Positions 35,301-43,189 of a DNA stretch of 45,214 nucleotides are shown here, piece by piece. The stretch spans positions 1 through 45,214 of the forward strand of contig JAEUQE010000044.1 of assembly GCA_016789785.1 (NCBI GenBank). Reading direction: 5' to 3'. The DNA is from Bryobacterales bacterium. Its GTDB lineage: Bacteria > Acidobacteriota > Terriglobia > Bryobacterales > Bryobacteraceae. The stretch's first letter is position 1; every line of letters begins with the position of its first letter. Both the position numbers and the translations under genes were made by a program. The notes below the pieces were generated by a model. That model saw only the letters and a list, made by a program, of their open reading frames with translations. It was not told the origin of the DNA and did not search any database.

Positions 35301-36012
35301 TTACACATGGTCGCGTTCCATTGATTTGTCGAGCCGCGCGGAATCGGACGGCACGGGAGCGACCTTTGGCTTCATCACACAACCGTGGGAGCCCGGCCAG
35401 CACAAAGCGGTATCGGACTACGACATGACCCATCAGTGGAATGCCAACTGGGTGGCGGAGTTGCCTTTCGGCAAGGGCAAACGTTTCGTCAACCATGGCG
35501 GGCTGGCGGATGCGATCATCGGCGGCTGGCAGCTTTCAGGCGTTTACCGGCAGACCTCCGGCATGCCGATCTCCGTGTCGAACGGGCGTAACTGGCCGAC
35601 GAACTGGCAGTGGCAGGGGTATGCGACGCCGATTGGCCCGGTGCCTGGTGTCGAGACCACGAAGAACGCGCCCGCCGTGACAGGACGCGGTGGCCCGAAT
35701 CTTTTCCGCGATCCCAACGCGGGTCTTGCGGCGTTCGATTTCACGCTGCCGGGACAGATCGGCAATCGCAATGGTCTGCGGGGCGACGGTTATTTCACTA
35801 TCGACTTCGGCGTGAACAAGCGGTTCGCGATGCCCTATTCCGAGAAGCACTCGCTGCAGATCCGTTGGGAGACGTTCAACGTGACGAACTCGGTGCGGTT
35901 CGATGTGTCGGCGCTGTCGTTGAGCTTGTCCAATCAGGGGACGTTCGGCCGCTACAGCGACGTGCTCACTCAGCCTCGCGTGATGCAGTTTGGCGCGAGG
36001 TACGAATTCTAG
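32380..36012 (+). CDS. TonB-dependent receptor with N-terminal carboxypeptidase-regulatory-like domain (Oar/CarboxypepD_reg type)
   Basis: I chose ATG 32380 (1210 residues), which begins a signal peptide (MKLAVLLLGSLCTFVLAQ). A beta-sandwich domain follows, about 20-100, with DPTGAVIPGAQILVENTGTG and PPGTYKLTAKSSGF. Next comes the plug (ALQPGVTF; NGGKSDQANVTLDGID) with the NAD/VNDQQDRS region. From about 270 to the end it is a long outer-membrane barrel ending in FGARYEF, with the terminal aromatic residue needed for insertion. Very large receptors of this type are greatly expanded in Bryobacterales acidobacteria. They take up oligosaccharides or other large molecules using TonB energy. I cannot name the ligand. 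The preceding LamG-like secreted protein is a candidate partner. Confidence 0.9.
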   Translation: MKLAVLLLGSLCTFVLAQSLTSINGVVSDPTGAVIPGAQILVENTGTGAKREVQSDASGRYLIPQLPPGTYKLTAKSSGFTDVTIADLRLLVNSPATIPIVFTKVGSVTESVSVSADTTNVNTVDATIGNAFGTRPILQLPLEGRNVVGLLALQPGVTFTGETQTNSRNGAVNGGKSDQANVTLDGIDVNDQQDRSAFTSVLRVTLDSVQEFRVTTTNANADSGRSSGAQIALVTKSGTNELHGSLYEFHRNTATTANSFFNNSATPVVPRPKLIRNTFGASAGGPIQKNRIFIFGNYEGRRDARESTVNRTIPTETFRQGILQYIRRDNSIGQLSQADIRRIDPRGVGVSAEALKLFQTYPTPNNTNIGDGLNTAGFLFVAPTPVRWNTYIARFDFNPFESGRHQFFIRGNLQNDRDVSTPQFPGDPPNRVNLNNSKGLAVGYTAILKPTLTGVFRYGFTRQGVENSGTQTQPAVGFLGLDDRFGLTTSAIRILPASNASQDFTWIRNAHSVQFGAVQRFIRNNRNNYNNSFHSAQVRASRLRDGGAALEVPDLNPRNSDAYRTNIINLLGVISTGSANYNYDLQGNVQAVGTPVSRRFRTDEWEFYVQDTWRFSRSLTVTAGLRYSLMTPIEEADGLIVSPVPSLGAWFDERGGLAQQGRAQSTVTPIRYVPVESPGGLPLYPLHKKNFAPRLAVAYSPQARSGLGKFLFGDPGSTSIRAGWGMFYDLIGNSLILRSDAGSFGLQTSIQSAGSLFTTETGPRFNGVYDLPGSLIPPAPRISFPVDAPFTFARGSNIDSQLRPPYTMNMNLSIGREFKNGLFVQGSYVGRLSRRSLAQTDTATPANLVDPASGMTYYQAATQLALLAKAGVPVNQAPRIAFWENLWTSAPNSTLTPTQTAYQKFVQRRVDYSTALEDLDRFCDPACSKFGRNALYDRQFASLTTWRSIAGGSYHAMQWTIRQRFKAGVEFGFNYTWSRSIDLSSRAESDGTGATFGFITQPWEPGQHKAVSDYDMTHQWNANWVAELPFGKGKRFVNHGGLADAIIGGWQLSGVYRQTSGMPISVSNGRNWPTNWQWQGYATPIGPVPGVETTKNAPAVTGRGGPNLFRDPNAGLAAFDFTLPGQIGNRNGLRGDGYFTIDFGVNKRFAMPYSEKHSLQIRWETFNVTNSVRFDVSALSLSLSNQGTFGRYSDVLTQPRVMQFGARYEF

Positions 36013-36064
36013 AAGCGGTGCGGCGGAGACTGGCTGCACAGAGCAATGGACGTTCACGCGCATC

Positions 36065-36907
36065 TTACTCACTGGGCGGAGGAAGAGATCGTCGCTTTCG
36101 AGGGCCATCAATCTTGCCGAATTCCTTCTCGGCCTTCTTGAGGTTACCCTTCACGATCCTTATGTCGTCGGAAGTTGGCAGACTCTCCGGCGTTTGACCG
36201 CTGATACTTATCATCGTGTCGCGTACGGTTTTGCCAACGCTCTCGGCAGTTTCCTCCAGTCGGCGCTGGCCGCGAACTGATTCGTTCCTGATCTTCGCCT
36301 CGGTCTGAGTGATGCGGAACAGGTTGGCGGCTAGTTCTTGGCGGCCCATGAAATCCAATACCGATCTCCCGAGCGCGACACCCTTAACTTGGCGCAGATC
36401 GTTCAGATCCAAGTTATACATCCCACGGTAACCGGCGTTCTGGAAAAACGCGTAATTCTTGACTCCAGACTCAAAGGCAGCAGCCGACAACGCCCGCTCC
36501 CGTTCAGAGATGTCGTCTCTAATCTGAACTCGTTCCACCTGTTCGGCGTTTTGAATGTACTGGCGAAAGGCCTCCGCCATTGTGACGAAGTACGCTTGCG
36601 CCGATGCCACTTCGGGCTTTCTCACGTCGCCATTGACGGCTGTAAGGTAACAGGCGAAGCGAGTGAGCTTGAAGTCCAAAACCAGATCGCCATCGATCTC
36701 CCTCTGGACCTGCGTGAAGTTCTCAACGACGGGAATGTTCAGGGAAGTACACGTCGCGATCGCTTTGTTTATTGGCTTCTGGAAGGCTTGGAAACTCTCG
36801 TATCCCAACATTCGCATGAAGTCGCGGGCGTACCAGAACTTCCCGCCATTGCTTTTCCCAAGATCCTCGAAACTGGGACGATCCTGATCCACGTGGAAGA
36901 GGTTCAT
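36065..36907 (-). CDS. dinD: DinD homologue (DNA-damage-inducible protein D)
   Basis: 280 residues from ATG 36907; GTG 36940 is an alternative start, and neither has a strong ribosome-binding site. A Bro-N-like N-terminal part (KFWYARDFMRMLGYESFQAF, then LTRFACYLTAVNGD) is followed by the characteristic GYRGMYN, ELAANLFRITQTEAKIR and KTVRDTMISISGQTPESLPT blocks. These match Escherichia coli DinD, which inhibits RecA strand exchange. The coding sequence has visibly more A and T than its neighbours, with codons such as TTA, AAC and TAT, so lateral transfer is likely. It lies alone between convergent and divergent genes. I find no recognisable LexA site upstream. Confidence 0.85.
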   Translation of the reverse strand: MNLFHVDQDRPSFEDLGKSNGGKFWYARDFMRMLGYESFQAFQKPINKAIATCTSLNIPVVENFTQVQREIDGDLVLDFKLTRFACYLTAVNGDVRKPEVASAQAYFVTMAEAFRQYIQNAEQVERVQIRDDISERERALSAAAFESGVKNYAFFQNAGYRGMYNLDLNDLRQVKGVALGRSVLDFMGRQELAANLFRITQTEAKIRNESVRGQRRLEETAESVGKTVRDTMISISGQTPESLPTSDDIRIVKGNLKKAEKEFGKIDGPRKRRSLPPPSE

Positions 36908-37057
36908 CTGCGGGAGCGATCCATAGCCACTATGATACACCCCAACTCGGAGCGGGCTGCTCCCTACACTCGAACTCGCCAGTCAGGCCAGGCAGCTTCT
37001 GATTCTGAGGACCCCATGCAACTGGCATAGCGTCGCACTTGTGTTAACATCCAATCC

Positions 37058-38041
37058 GTGAAACCCTTGTTGCTCACTGCGATTCTGAGTGCCGTGCCCA
37101 TGTGGTGCGCGGACACGCTCAACTTCGAATTCATCGATGTCGAAGGCGGACAAGCGACGCTGATCGTGACGCCCCGAGGCGAGTCCATGCTCATCGACGC
37201 CGGCTGGCCTGGCTTTGATGGCCGCGACGCAAATCGCATTGCGGCCGCGGCTCAGAAGCACGGCGTCAAGAAGATCGACTGGCTCATCGTCACCCACTTC
37301 CACACCGATCACGTCGGCGGACTGAAGCAACTCGCGGCAAAGATGCCCATCGTGAATCTCGTCGACCACGGGCCCTCGGTAGAAACATCGCCGCAAGCCG
37401 CCGCCTTGTACAAGGACTACGAGGAAGTGGCGGCAAAGGCGAAGCGCGTGACCGTCAAAGTTGGCGACAAGCTTCCGGTGAAAGGGCTCACCGTGGAAGT
37501 GGTCGCCGCGAATGGCGATCTGCTCTCGCGCAAAGGCGCAGCGAATTCCCTCTGTGCGGGCGTGGAGAAGAAGGCCGAGGATAAGGGCGAGAACGCGCGC
37601 TCCGTCGGCGTTCTGATGACGTTCGGCAAGTTTCGCTTTCTTGATCTCGGCGACCTCACCTGGAACAAGGAACTCGAACTCGCGTGCCCGGAGAACCGTC
37701 TAGGCAAGATTGACGTGTATCTCACCACGCATCACGGCATGGACATGAGCGGTCCCGCCGCGCTGGTCCACGCACTGTCGCCGAAGGTCGCGATCATGAA
37801 CAACGGCGAGAAGAAGGGCGGCGCACCCGTCGCATGGAAAGTAGTGCGCGCGGTTCCCGGGCTGCAGGATCTGTGGCAGGTGCATTTCGCCGCGGCCGGT
37901 GGCCAGGAAAACAACACCGATGAGAAGATGATCGCGAACCTGTTGGGATCGGATCAGGGCAATTCCATTACGATGAAGGCACAGTCCAACGGCAAGTTCA
38001 CAGTTTCGAACTCGCGCAACGGATTCGCGAAGAGTTACTAA
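37058..38041 (+). CDS. Secreted metallo-beta-lactamase-fold hydrolase (ComEC-like)
   Basis: 327 residues from GTG 37058; the N-terminus KPLLLTAILSAVPMWCAD is a signal peptide. The opening LNFEFIDVEGGQATLIVTPRGESMLIDAG and the metal motif HFHTDHVGG place it in the ComEC/Rec2-type MBL subgroup. LDLGDLTWNKE and TTHHGMDMSG supply the further metal ligands. ComEC-type domains degrade DNA during uptake, but free-standing secreted homologues are of unknown specificity and could cleave nucleic acids, phosphodiesters or lactones. Its stop lies one base before the nitrilase ATG, so it belongs to the three-gene operon MBL-nitrilase-LarA. Confidence 0.82.
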   Translation: MKPLLLTAILSAVPMWCADTLNFEFIDVEGGQATLIVTPRGESMLIDAGWPGFDGRDANRIAAAAQKHGVKKIDWLIVTHFHTDHVGGLKQLAAKMPIVNLVDHGPSVETSPQAAALYKDYEEVAAKAKRVTVKVGDKLPVKGLTVEVVAANGDLLSRKGAANSLCAGVEKKAEDKGENARSVGVLMTFGKFRFLDLGDLTWNKELELACPENRLGKIDVYLTTHHGMDMSGPAALVHALSPKVAIMNNGEKKGGAPVAWKVVRAVPGLQDLWQVHFAAAGGQENNTDEKMIANLLGSDQGNSITMKAQSNGKFTVSNSRNGFAKSY

Positions 38042-38042
38042 A

Positions 38043-38924
38043 ATGGCGAACACCGGCGTGGCTGTAGTGCAAGCGGGCTCCGTGCTCTTCGACACGCCCG
38101 CCACTCTCGATAAACTGGAGCGCTTTGCCGGAGACGCGACGGATCGCGGCGCGCGGATGGTGCTGTTCCCCGAGGCGTTTGTCGGCGGCTATCCGAAAGG
38201 CATGGACTTCGGCGCAGTGGTGGGACGCCGCACGGCAGAAGGCCGCCAGGATTTTCGCCGCTACTATCAGAGTGCGATCAATGTTCCGGGCCCGGAAACG
38301 GAGCGGATCGGTGAGTGTGCAAGAAAGCATGGCATCTGGCTCCTCACGGGCGTGATTGAAAGGGATGGCGGCACGCTCTATTGCTCCGTCCTGTTCTTCA
38401 ATCCCGATGGTGAGATCGCGGGAATGCATCGCAAAGTGATGCCAACCGCGATGGAGCGGCTCATTTGGGGATACGGCGACGGCTCCACGCTGACCGTGCT
38501 CGATACCCCGCTGGGCAAGATCGGTTCGGTGATCTGCTGGGAGAACTACATGCCCGCCATGCGCCTGGCGATGTACTCCAAAGGCGTGGAGATCTATTGC
38601 GCACCGACGGTGGATGACCGGGAAACCTGGGCGGTATCGATGCGTCACATCGCATTCGAAGGCCGTTGTTTCGTTCTCTCCGCCGTGCAGCACACGGATG
38701 CCATTCGAGGCGGCAGTGTCATCGTGAACCCACAAGGCCAGTTGCTGGCGGGACCAGTCTACGATCAGGAATGTGTCCTTACCGCGGAGTTGAACATGGA
38801 TGAACTCGCGGAAGGGAAGTTTGATTTGGATACGGTGGGCCACTACGCGAGGCCGGACATTTTCCGCCTCATCGTGAATGAAACGCCGACGCCCGCCGTC
38901 GTCACGGAGATCAAGGAAACATAA
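38043..38924 (+). CDS. Nitrilase (aliphatic nitrilase/cyanide hydratase branch)
   Basis: 293 residues of the nitrilase branch of the CN-hydrolase superfamily. The Glu-Lys-Cys triad is visible: E44 in LFPEAFVGGYP, K131 in MHRKVMPT and C165 in VICWENYMPA. The CWENYMP context and the length (around 300) point to a true nitrilase (R-CN to R-COOH plus ammonia) rather than an amidase. It is cytoplasmic with no signal peptide. It starts one base after the MBL gene and ends two bases before the LarA-like gene. A nitrilase acting on a 2-hydroxynitrile would make a 2-hydroxyacid, the substrate type of LarA-like racemases, so a joint pathway is plausible but not shown. Confidence 0.9.
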   Translation: MANTGVAVVQAGSVLFDTPATLDKLERFAGDATDRGARMVLFPEAFVGGYPKGMDFGAVVGRRTAEGRQDFRRYYQSAINVPGPETERIGECARKHGIWLLTGVIERDGGTLYCSVLFFNPDGEIAGMHRKVMPTAMERLIWGYGDGSTLTVLDTPLGKIGSVICWENYMPAMRLAMYSKGVEIYCAPTVDDRETWAVSMRHIAFEGRCFVLSAVQHTDAIRGGSVIVNPQGQLLAGPVYDQECVLTAELNMDELAEGKFDLDTVGHYARPDIFRLIVNETPTPAVVTEIKET

Positions 38925-38926
38925 TC

Positions 38927-40219
38927 ATGCAAGTGCACATGGCATTCGGCAAGACGGGACTGGACGTGGAGTTGCCGGAGGGTTACGATTACCGGCTGCT
39001 GGAGGCAAGGTCGGCCACACCGCTCGACGATGCGAACGCTGCTCTGGAAGCCGCGCTCGATCGCCCGATCGCCGCGGCGCCTCTTGCGGAACTGGCGCGA
39101 GGAAAGAAATCAGCAGCGATCTCGGTCTGCGATATCACGCGCCCCGCGCCGAATCGCGTCGTGCTGCCGCATGTGCTGAAACGGCTGGAACAGGCGGGGA
39201 TCGGCCGCGATGCGATCACCATTCTGATTGCCACTGGTCTGCATCGCCCGGCCACCGAAGCCGAGATTCGCGAGATCGTCGGTGAGGACATCGCGGCCAC
39301 CGTCCGCGTAGTGAATCATCATGCACGCGAACTCAGTGAGCATCGCTTTCTCGGCAACACATCGAGCGGCACACCGGTCTTTATCGACGAACGCTTCGTG
39401 GCGGCGGACCTTCACATCACGCTGGGATTCATTGAGCCGCATCTGATGCTCGGCTTTTCCGGAGGACGCAAGCTGGTTGCGCCTGGATTGGCGGCGCAGG
39501 AGACCATCAAGGTGCTCCATAGCCCGAAATTCATGAGGGAAGCGCGCGCTGTGGAGGGATCCATTGAGGACAATCCACTGCATCGCGAGTTGCTCGAAAT
39601 CGCGAGTCTCGCACGGCACGACTTTATGGTGGATGTGGCACTCGCGCGAGACCGGCGCATTGCGGGAGTGTTCGCGGGCAATGCAGTGGAAGCTCACAGG
39701 CGCGGCGTGGAATTCGTGCGCCGAGTGATGCTGGAGCAATTTGCCGATCCAGTGGACGCGGTGATCACGACGTCGGCCGGGTATCCACTCGATCTTACGT
39801 TCTATCAGGCCGTGAAAGGAATCACCGCCGCATCGCACATTGTCAGACCCGGAGGCGCGATTCTGCTGTTTGCACGATGCTCAGAAGGCGCTGGCGCACC
39901 CGAGTTCAGCCGCATGCTCCTTGAGAATCCGTCGAGCCGCAAGTTCCTCGATTCGATCGTTGGCACTCCGGTGGAAGTGGATCAATGGCAGTTGGAGAAG
40001 CTCGCTTTGGTGATGGAGAAGCTGCGGGTGCTTTTCCATGTGCCCGGCCTGGCGGCCGAGTATCATCCCACGTTGTGGGGTCCTGCGTACGGGACTGCCG
40101 AAGAAGCCGTCGCCGCATTGTTCCGCGAGTTGCCGAAAGGCGCGCGGGTGGCAGTGATCCCTGAAGGCCCCTACGTGCTGGCGAAGGTCATTGAAGGCGT
40201 CCAGGCATCAGCGCACTGA
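38927..40219 (+). CDS. larA: LarA-family nickel-pincer racemase/epimerase (lactate racemase-like, DUF2088)
   Basis: 430 residues. LarA residues are found at matching positions: R72 (DITRP), H106 (TGLHRP), H172 (EPHLM), K182 in FSGGRKLVAPG, and H198 (LHSP). In Lactiplantibacillus LarA the equivalent Lys184 binds the nickel-pincer nucleotide, and His108, His174 and His200 take part in hydride transfer and nickel binding; the offset here is two residues. It should racemise or epimerise a 2-hydroxyacid. Cofactor genes larB, larC and larE are not in the window. The gene is last in the MBL-nitrilase-LarA operon. Its end overlaps the convergent arginase-like gene by 32 bases. The substrate may be lactate or another hydroxyacid. 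Confidence 0.9.
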   Translation: MQVHMAFGKTGLDVELPEGYDYRLLEARSATPLDDANAALEAALDRPIAAAPLAELARGKKSAAISVCDITRPAPNRVVLPHVLKRLEQAGIGRDAITILIATGLHRPATEAEIREIVGEDIAATVRVVNHHARELSEHRFLGNTSSGTPVFIDERFVAADLHITLGFIEPHLMLGFSGGRKLVAPGLAAQETIKVLHSPKFMREARAVEGSIEDNPLHRELLEIASLARHDFMVDVALARDRRIAGVFAGNAVEAHRRGVEFVRRVMLEQFADPVDAVITTSAGYPLDLTFYQAVKGITAASHIVRPGGAILLFARCSEGAGAPEFSRMLLENPSSRKFLDSIVGTPVEVDQWQLEKLALVMEKLRVLFHVPGLAAEYHPTLWGPAYGTAEEAVAALFRELPKGARVAVIPEGPYVLAKVIEGVQASAH

Positions 40220-40982
40220 TCACCTTCGCAATCGACGCGGCCCACGCTCCGGAGGGGTCCATGTCCGGATTGTAGTTCGTGACGCCGACGGCGATCAGCG
40301 GCAGTGACTCGCGCACCAGGCCAACCAGTTGCTCCGCGTTCTCCACGCTATCGATGAAATCGGTATCGATGTGCAGATAGATTCCGTCGACACGCGCCTT
40401 CAATTGATCCAAGGCCACCGGCAGCAATCCAAGCGTGTCCGATGCGTGCACGCTGACCCATGAATCTTCCAGGCGTTCGCGCTCACCCTTCTCGATGTCG
40501 CTGACGCCGGCGAGCACGATGTTGTGCTCCGCGATGGGCGGTCCGAAGCCGATACGCTCAGCGAACTCCTGATGGCAATGCCCCGCCGCGATCGCCAACG
40601 CCATGCCTTCCAGCGATCCGCTGATGCTTGTTTCCGGCGTGTGAAAGTCAGGGTGTTTGTCCAGCCACACAATGCCGAGCCGCGAGGTATCCAGACCCGC
40701 CATGGTGCCGATCGCGCTGTTGCAGTTACCTGCCAGCACCACCGGAATACTCTCCTGCTCCACCGCGTCCTTCACGGCGTAGCGCAACATGCGGTTAATG
40801 TCGATGACAAGTTCGATGCCCTTGTTGCGCATGTCTCGCGGGCGGATGTGTGTCACTTGCGGCGGCATGCCCTTGACGGCGAGCAGGGCATCCACACCCG
40901 CGCGCAGCAGTGCCGCGGGCCCTTTGCCAACCGCCACTTCCTCAAGGCCCATATGGTACGGCACTTCGAGAATCGAGTACAT
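40188..40982 (-). CDS. Arginase-fold (ureohydrolase) protein with a variant metal site
   Basis: 264 residues. Four ureohydrolase metal ligands are conserved in WLDKHPDF (D108, H110, D112) and the late IDTDFID segment (two Asp). The first motif, usually GGDHS, reads AGNCNSAIG; aligned on the following AIG, the His ligand is replaced by C87. I recall the same His-to-Cys change in DcsB, the hydroxyarginine amidinohydrolase of D-cycloserine biosynthesis, but have not checked this. The fold is convincing and the reaction is open: arginase, agmatinase, formiminoglutamase or a hydroxyguanidine hydrolase. It is last in a six-gene operon, three bases after the nucleoside hydrolase, and overlaps larA tail to tail by 32 bases. 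Confidence 0.75.
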   Translation of the reverse strand: MYSILEVPYHMGLEEVAVGKGPAALLRAGVDALLAVKGMPPQVTHIRPRDMRNKGIELVIDINRMLRYAVKDAVEQESIPVVLAGNCNSAIGTMAGLDTSRLGIVWLDKHPDFHTPETSISGSLEGMALAIAAGHCHQEFAERIGFGPPIAEHNIVLAGVSDIEKGERERLEDSWVSVHASDTLGLLPVALDQLKARVDGIYLHIDTDFIDSVENAEQLVGLVRESLPLIAVGVTNYNPDMDPSGAWAASIAKVISALMPGRLQ

Positions 40983-40985
40983 CCA

Positions 40986-41993
40986 TTACCTGCGTTTCTG
41001 CAATAGGTCGCGAAAGAGCGCAAAGACCTGTGGGTAGTCTAACGCATTCATCATTTGCACCGGAGATGCTTCGGGTGCGAGCTTGCGGTCTAACTCCACC
41101 ACCTTGCCGTATGCCGGCGCGAACCGCGTGTCCACGTCCAGATAGAGGCTCTCAGGCTTGGAGAATAACGCAGGATCAATCATCCACGCAGCCACAAGCG
41201 CATCCCACAGAGACACCTTGGCATCGGGATTCCTGGCAAAGCCCGGATAGCGTTCGCCGAAATCGGCACGGAAGCGCTCCGTGATGGGCGTACGCAACTG
41301 CACGATCTCATCGAAGCCGCGCTTGTCCAGCATCGCAAGATTGCATACATCCAGACCAAACATCACCTTCTCGCGAATTGCGGACCGAAGTACAATCTGC
41401 GCGGCTTCGGGATCGAACCAGAAGTTGAACTCCGCTTCCTTCGACGCATTACCGGCAACACGAAACTGCCCGCCCATGAAGACGAGCCGCTTGATCTTCG
41501 CCGCAATGTCCGGGCGCAGACGGAGCGCCATCGCGATGTTCGTGAAGGGACCAAGTGCGACGATCGCAATCTGTCCGGGCGAGGCGTCGAGCGCACGAAT
41601 CAGATACTCCACGGCGTTGGACTTGCGGATGCCGGCTGGTGGCGTGGGCGGGAGTTTCTCCGCGAATGCCCCTCGAAACTCGATCGGCCCCCACTTCTGA
41701 TGAGCCTGCTCCGCCATGCCCGGAGTATGCACCAACGGCAGTTCCGCGCCCATGTAGACCGGAATGCGGGATGCACCCATCAACTTCAGAATCTCCAGTG
41801 TGTACTGTGCGGTCTGCCGGCTCCACACATTGCCGCTGACCGTGGTGATCGCTTCCACACGAAATTTCGAACTCCGCAGCAGCATCGCGATCGTCGTGCC
41901 GTCGTCGCCGAAGAAACCGCAGTCCGTATCAATGAGGATGCGCTCTTGCGCGAGGAGGGGAAGTGTCATCACGAGTGCGGTAAGGATCTTCAT
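40986..41993 (-). CDS. Secreted inosine-uridine-type nucleoside hydrolase
   Basis: 335 residues. The N-terminus MKILTALVMTLPLLAQ is a signal peptide, and the IUNH calcium-binding motif appears as DTDCGFFGDDG (acids D22, D24, D30, D31), a variant with two extra residues also seen in homologues with DTDIGSDxDD. VALGPFTNIAMAL and EFNFWFDPEAAQIV are the other family signatures. It hydrolyses ribonucleosides to base and ribose; a periplasmic location suggests scavenging of external nucleosides. The start overlaps the symporter stop (ATGA), so uptake and hydrolysis may be coordinated. The substrate base is not readable. Confidence 0.9.
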   Translation of the reverse strand: MKILTALVMTLPLLAQERILIDTDCGFFGDDGTTIAMLLRSSKFRVEAITTVSGNVWSRQTAQYTLEILKLMGASRIPVYMGAELPLVHTPGMAEQAHQKWGPIEFRGAFAEKLPPTPPAGIRKSNAVEYLIRALDASPGQIAIVALGPFTNIAMALRLRPDIAAKIKRLVFMGGQFRVAGNASKEAEFNFWFDPEAAQIVLRSAIREKVMFGLDVCNLAMLDKRGFDEIVQLRTPITERFRADFGERYPGFARNPDAKVSLWDALVAAWMIDPALFSKPESLYLDVDTRFAPAYGKVVELDRKLAPEASPVQMMNALDYPQVFALFRDLLQKRR

Positions 41994-43189
41994 GATTCGT
42001 GGAACTCGACGCCTTCCCAGCGAGCCACTACCGCCGACGCCAGGCAGTTGCCGAGCACATTCACCGACGTTCGCGCCATGTCGAGCACAGCGTCGATTCC
42101 AAGCAGCACAGCGACGCCCTCCATCGGGAGATTGAAGGTCGCCATGGTGCCGGTGAGCACCACAAGCGCCGCGCGCGGCACCCCGGCCACACCTTTGCTT
42201 GTCAGCATCAGCGTGAGCATCATGATCACCTGCTGCTGAATACTCAAGTCGATTCCAGCGGCTTGAGCCACGAATACCGATGCCAACGACAGATACAGCG
42301 TGGTGCCGTCGAGATTGAAGCTATATCCCGTCGGCAACACAAACGCCACAATATGTTTCGGAACGCCGAAGTGCTCCATGTTCTCGAGCGCACGGGGAAG
42401 CGCTGCTTCACTCGACGCCGTGGAGAACGCAATCACAAAAGGCTCTTTCGCCGCCTCGTAGAATCGCCGCAATGGAATGCGCGTGATCAGGATCACCGCG
42501 CCCAGCACGAACACCACAAAGATGCTCTGGGCCGCGTACATGGTGAGGATCAACTTGCCGAGCCCGAACAAAACGCCCAGCCCCTTATTGCCCACCGTCA
42601 CGGCGATCGCCGCCCCGACACCGAAAGGCGCCAGATACATCACATACTTCGTGTAGCGGAACATCACCTCGGCCAGCGATTCACAGAACTCCACTACCGG
42701 TTTCGCTTTCACGCCGATCGTGGCGCACGCCGCGCCGAAAAGGAACGAGAAGACCACGATCTGCAGCACCTCGCCCTTCGCCATCGCGTCAATGATGCTC
42801 GACGGGAATGTGTGCTCCAGCACCGAGGTAAGCGAAGTGGCCGCCTGCGGAAGCTTCGGATCGCTGGGGCCTGCCTTCAACTCCATGCCCACGCCGGGCT
42901 TCACGATGTTCACCGCGAGTAGCCCGATGACCAGCGCTATGGTGGTGACCACCCAGAAGTAGCCAATAGACTTCGCGCCGATGCGGCCCATCGCCTTCAC
43001 ATTGCCGTTGCCCGCGATGCCATACACCAGAGTGCCAAAGATCAGTGGCGCGATGATCGACTTGATCAACCGCAGAAAGATGTTGCTGACGGGCGCGAGT
43101 TTCACCGCGAATTGCGGTGCGACCGCTCCCACAGCAATACCCACGGCCATGCCGACGAATATCCAAAACGTGATGGACAGCTTCTTCAT
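41990..43189 (-). CDS. Dicarboxylate/amino acid:cation symporter (DAACS, GltP/DctA family)
   Basis: I chose ATG 43189 (399 residues) because it overlaps the nadK stop (ATGA) and has GGGGAGA four bases upstream. About eight helices plus re-entrant hairpins are present, with the family blocks FSTASSEAALPRAL (serine-rich hairpin), FVLPTGYSFNLDGTTLYL (helix TM7 region) and MMLTLMLTSKGVAGVP. It imports C4-dicarboxylates, glutamate or aspartate with Na+ or H+ in the inner membrane. It is fourth in the operon, between nadK and the nucleoside hydrolase. The substrate is uncertain. Confidence 0.92.
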   Translation of the reverse strand: MKKLSITFWIFVGMAVGIAVGAVAPQFAVKLAPVSNIFLRLIKSIIAPLIFGTLVYGIAGNGNVKAMGRIGAKSIGYFWVVTTIALVIGLLAVNIVKPGVGMELKAGPSDPKLPQAATSLTSVLEHTFPSSIIDAMAKGEVLQIVVFSFLFGAACATIGVKAKPVVEFCESLAEVMFRYTKYVMYLAPFGVGAAIAVTVGNKGLGVLFGLGKLILTMYAAQSIFVVFVLGAVILITRIPLRRFYEAAKEPFVIAFSTASSEAALPRALENMEHFGVPKHIVAFVLPTGYSFNLDGTTLYLSLASVFVAQAAGIDLSIQQQVIMMLTLMLTSKGVAGVPRAALVVLTGTMATFNLPMEGVAVLLGIDAVLDMARTSVNVLGNCLASAVVARWEGVEFHES

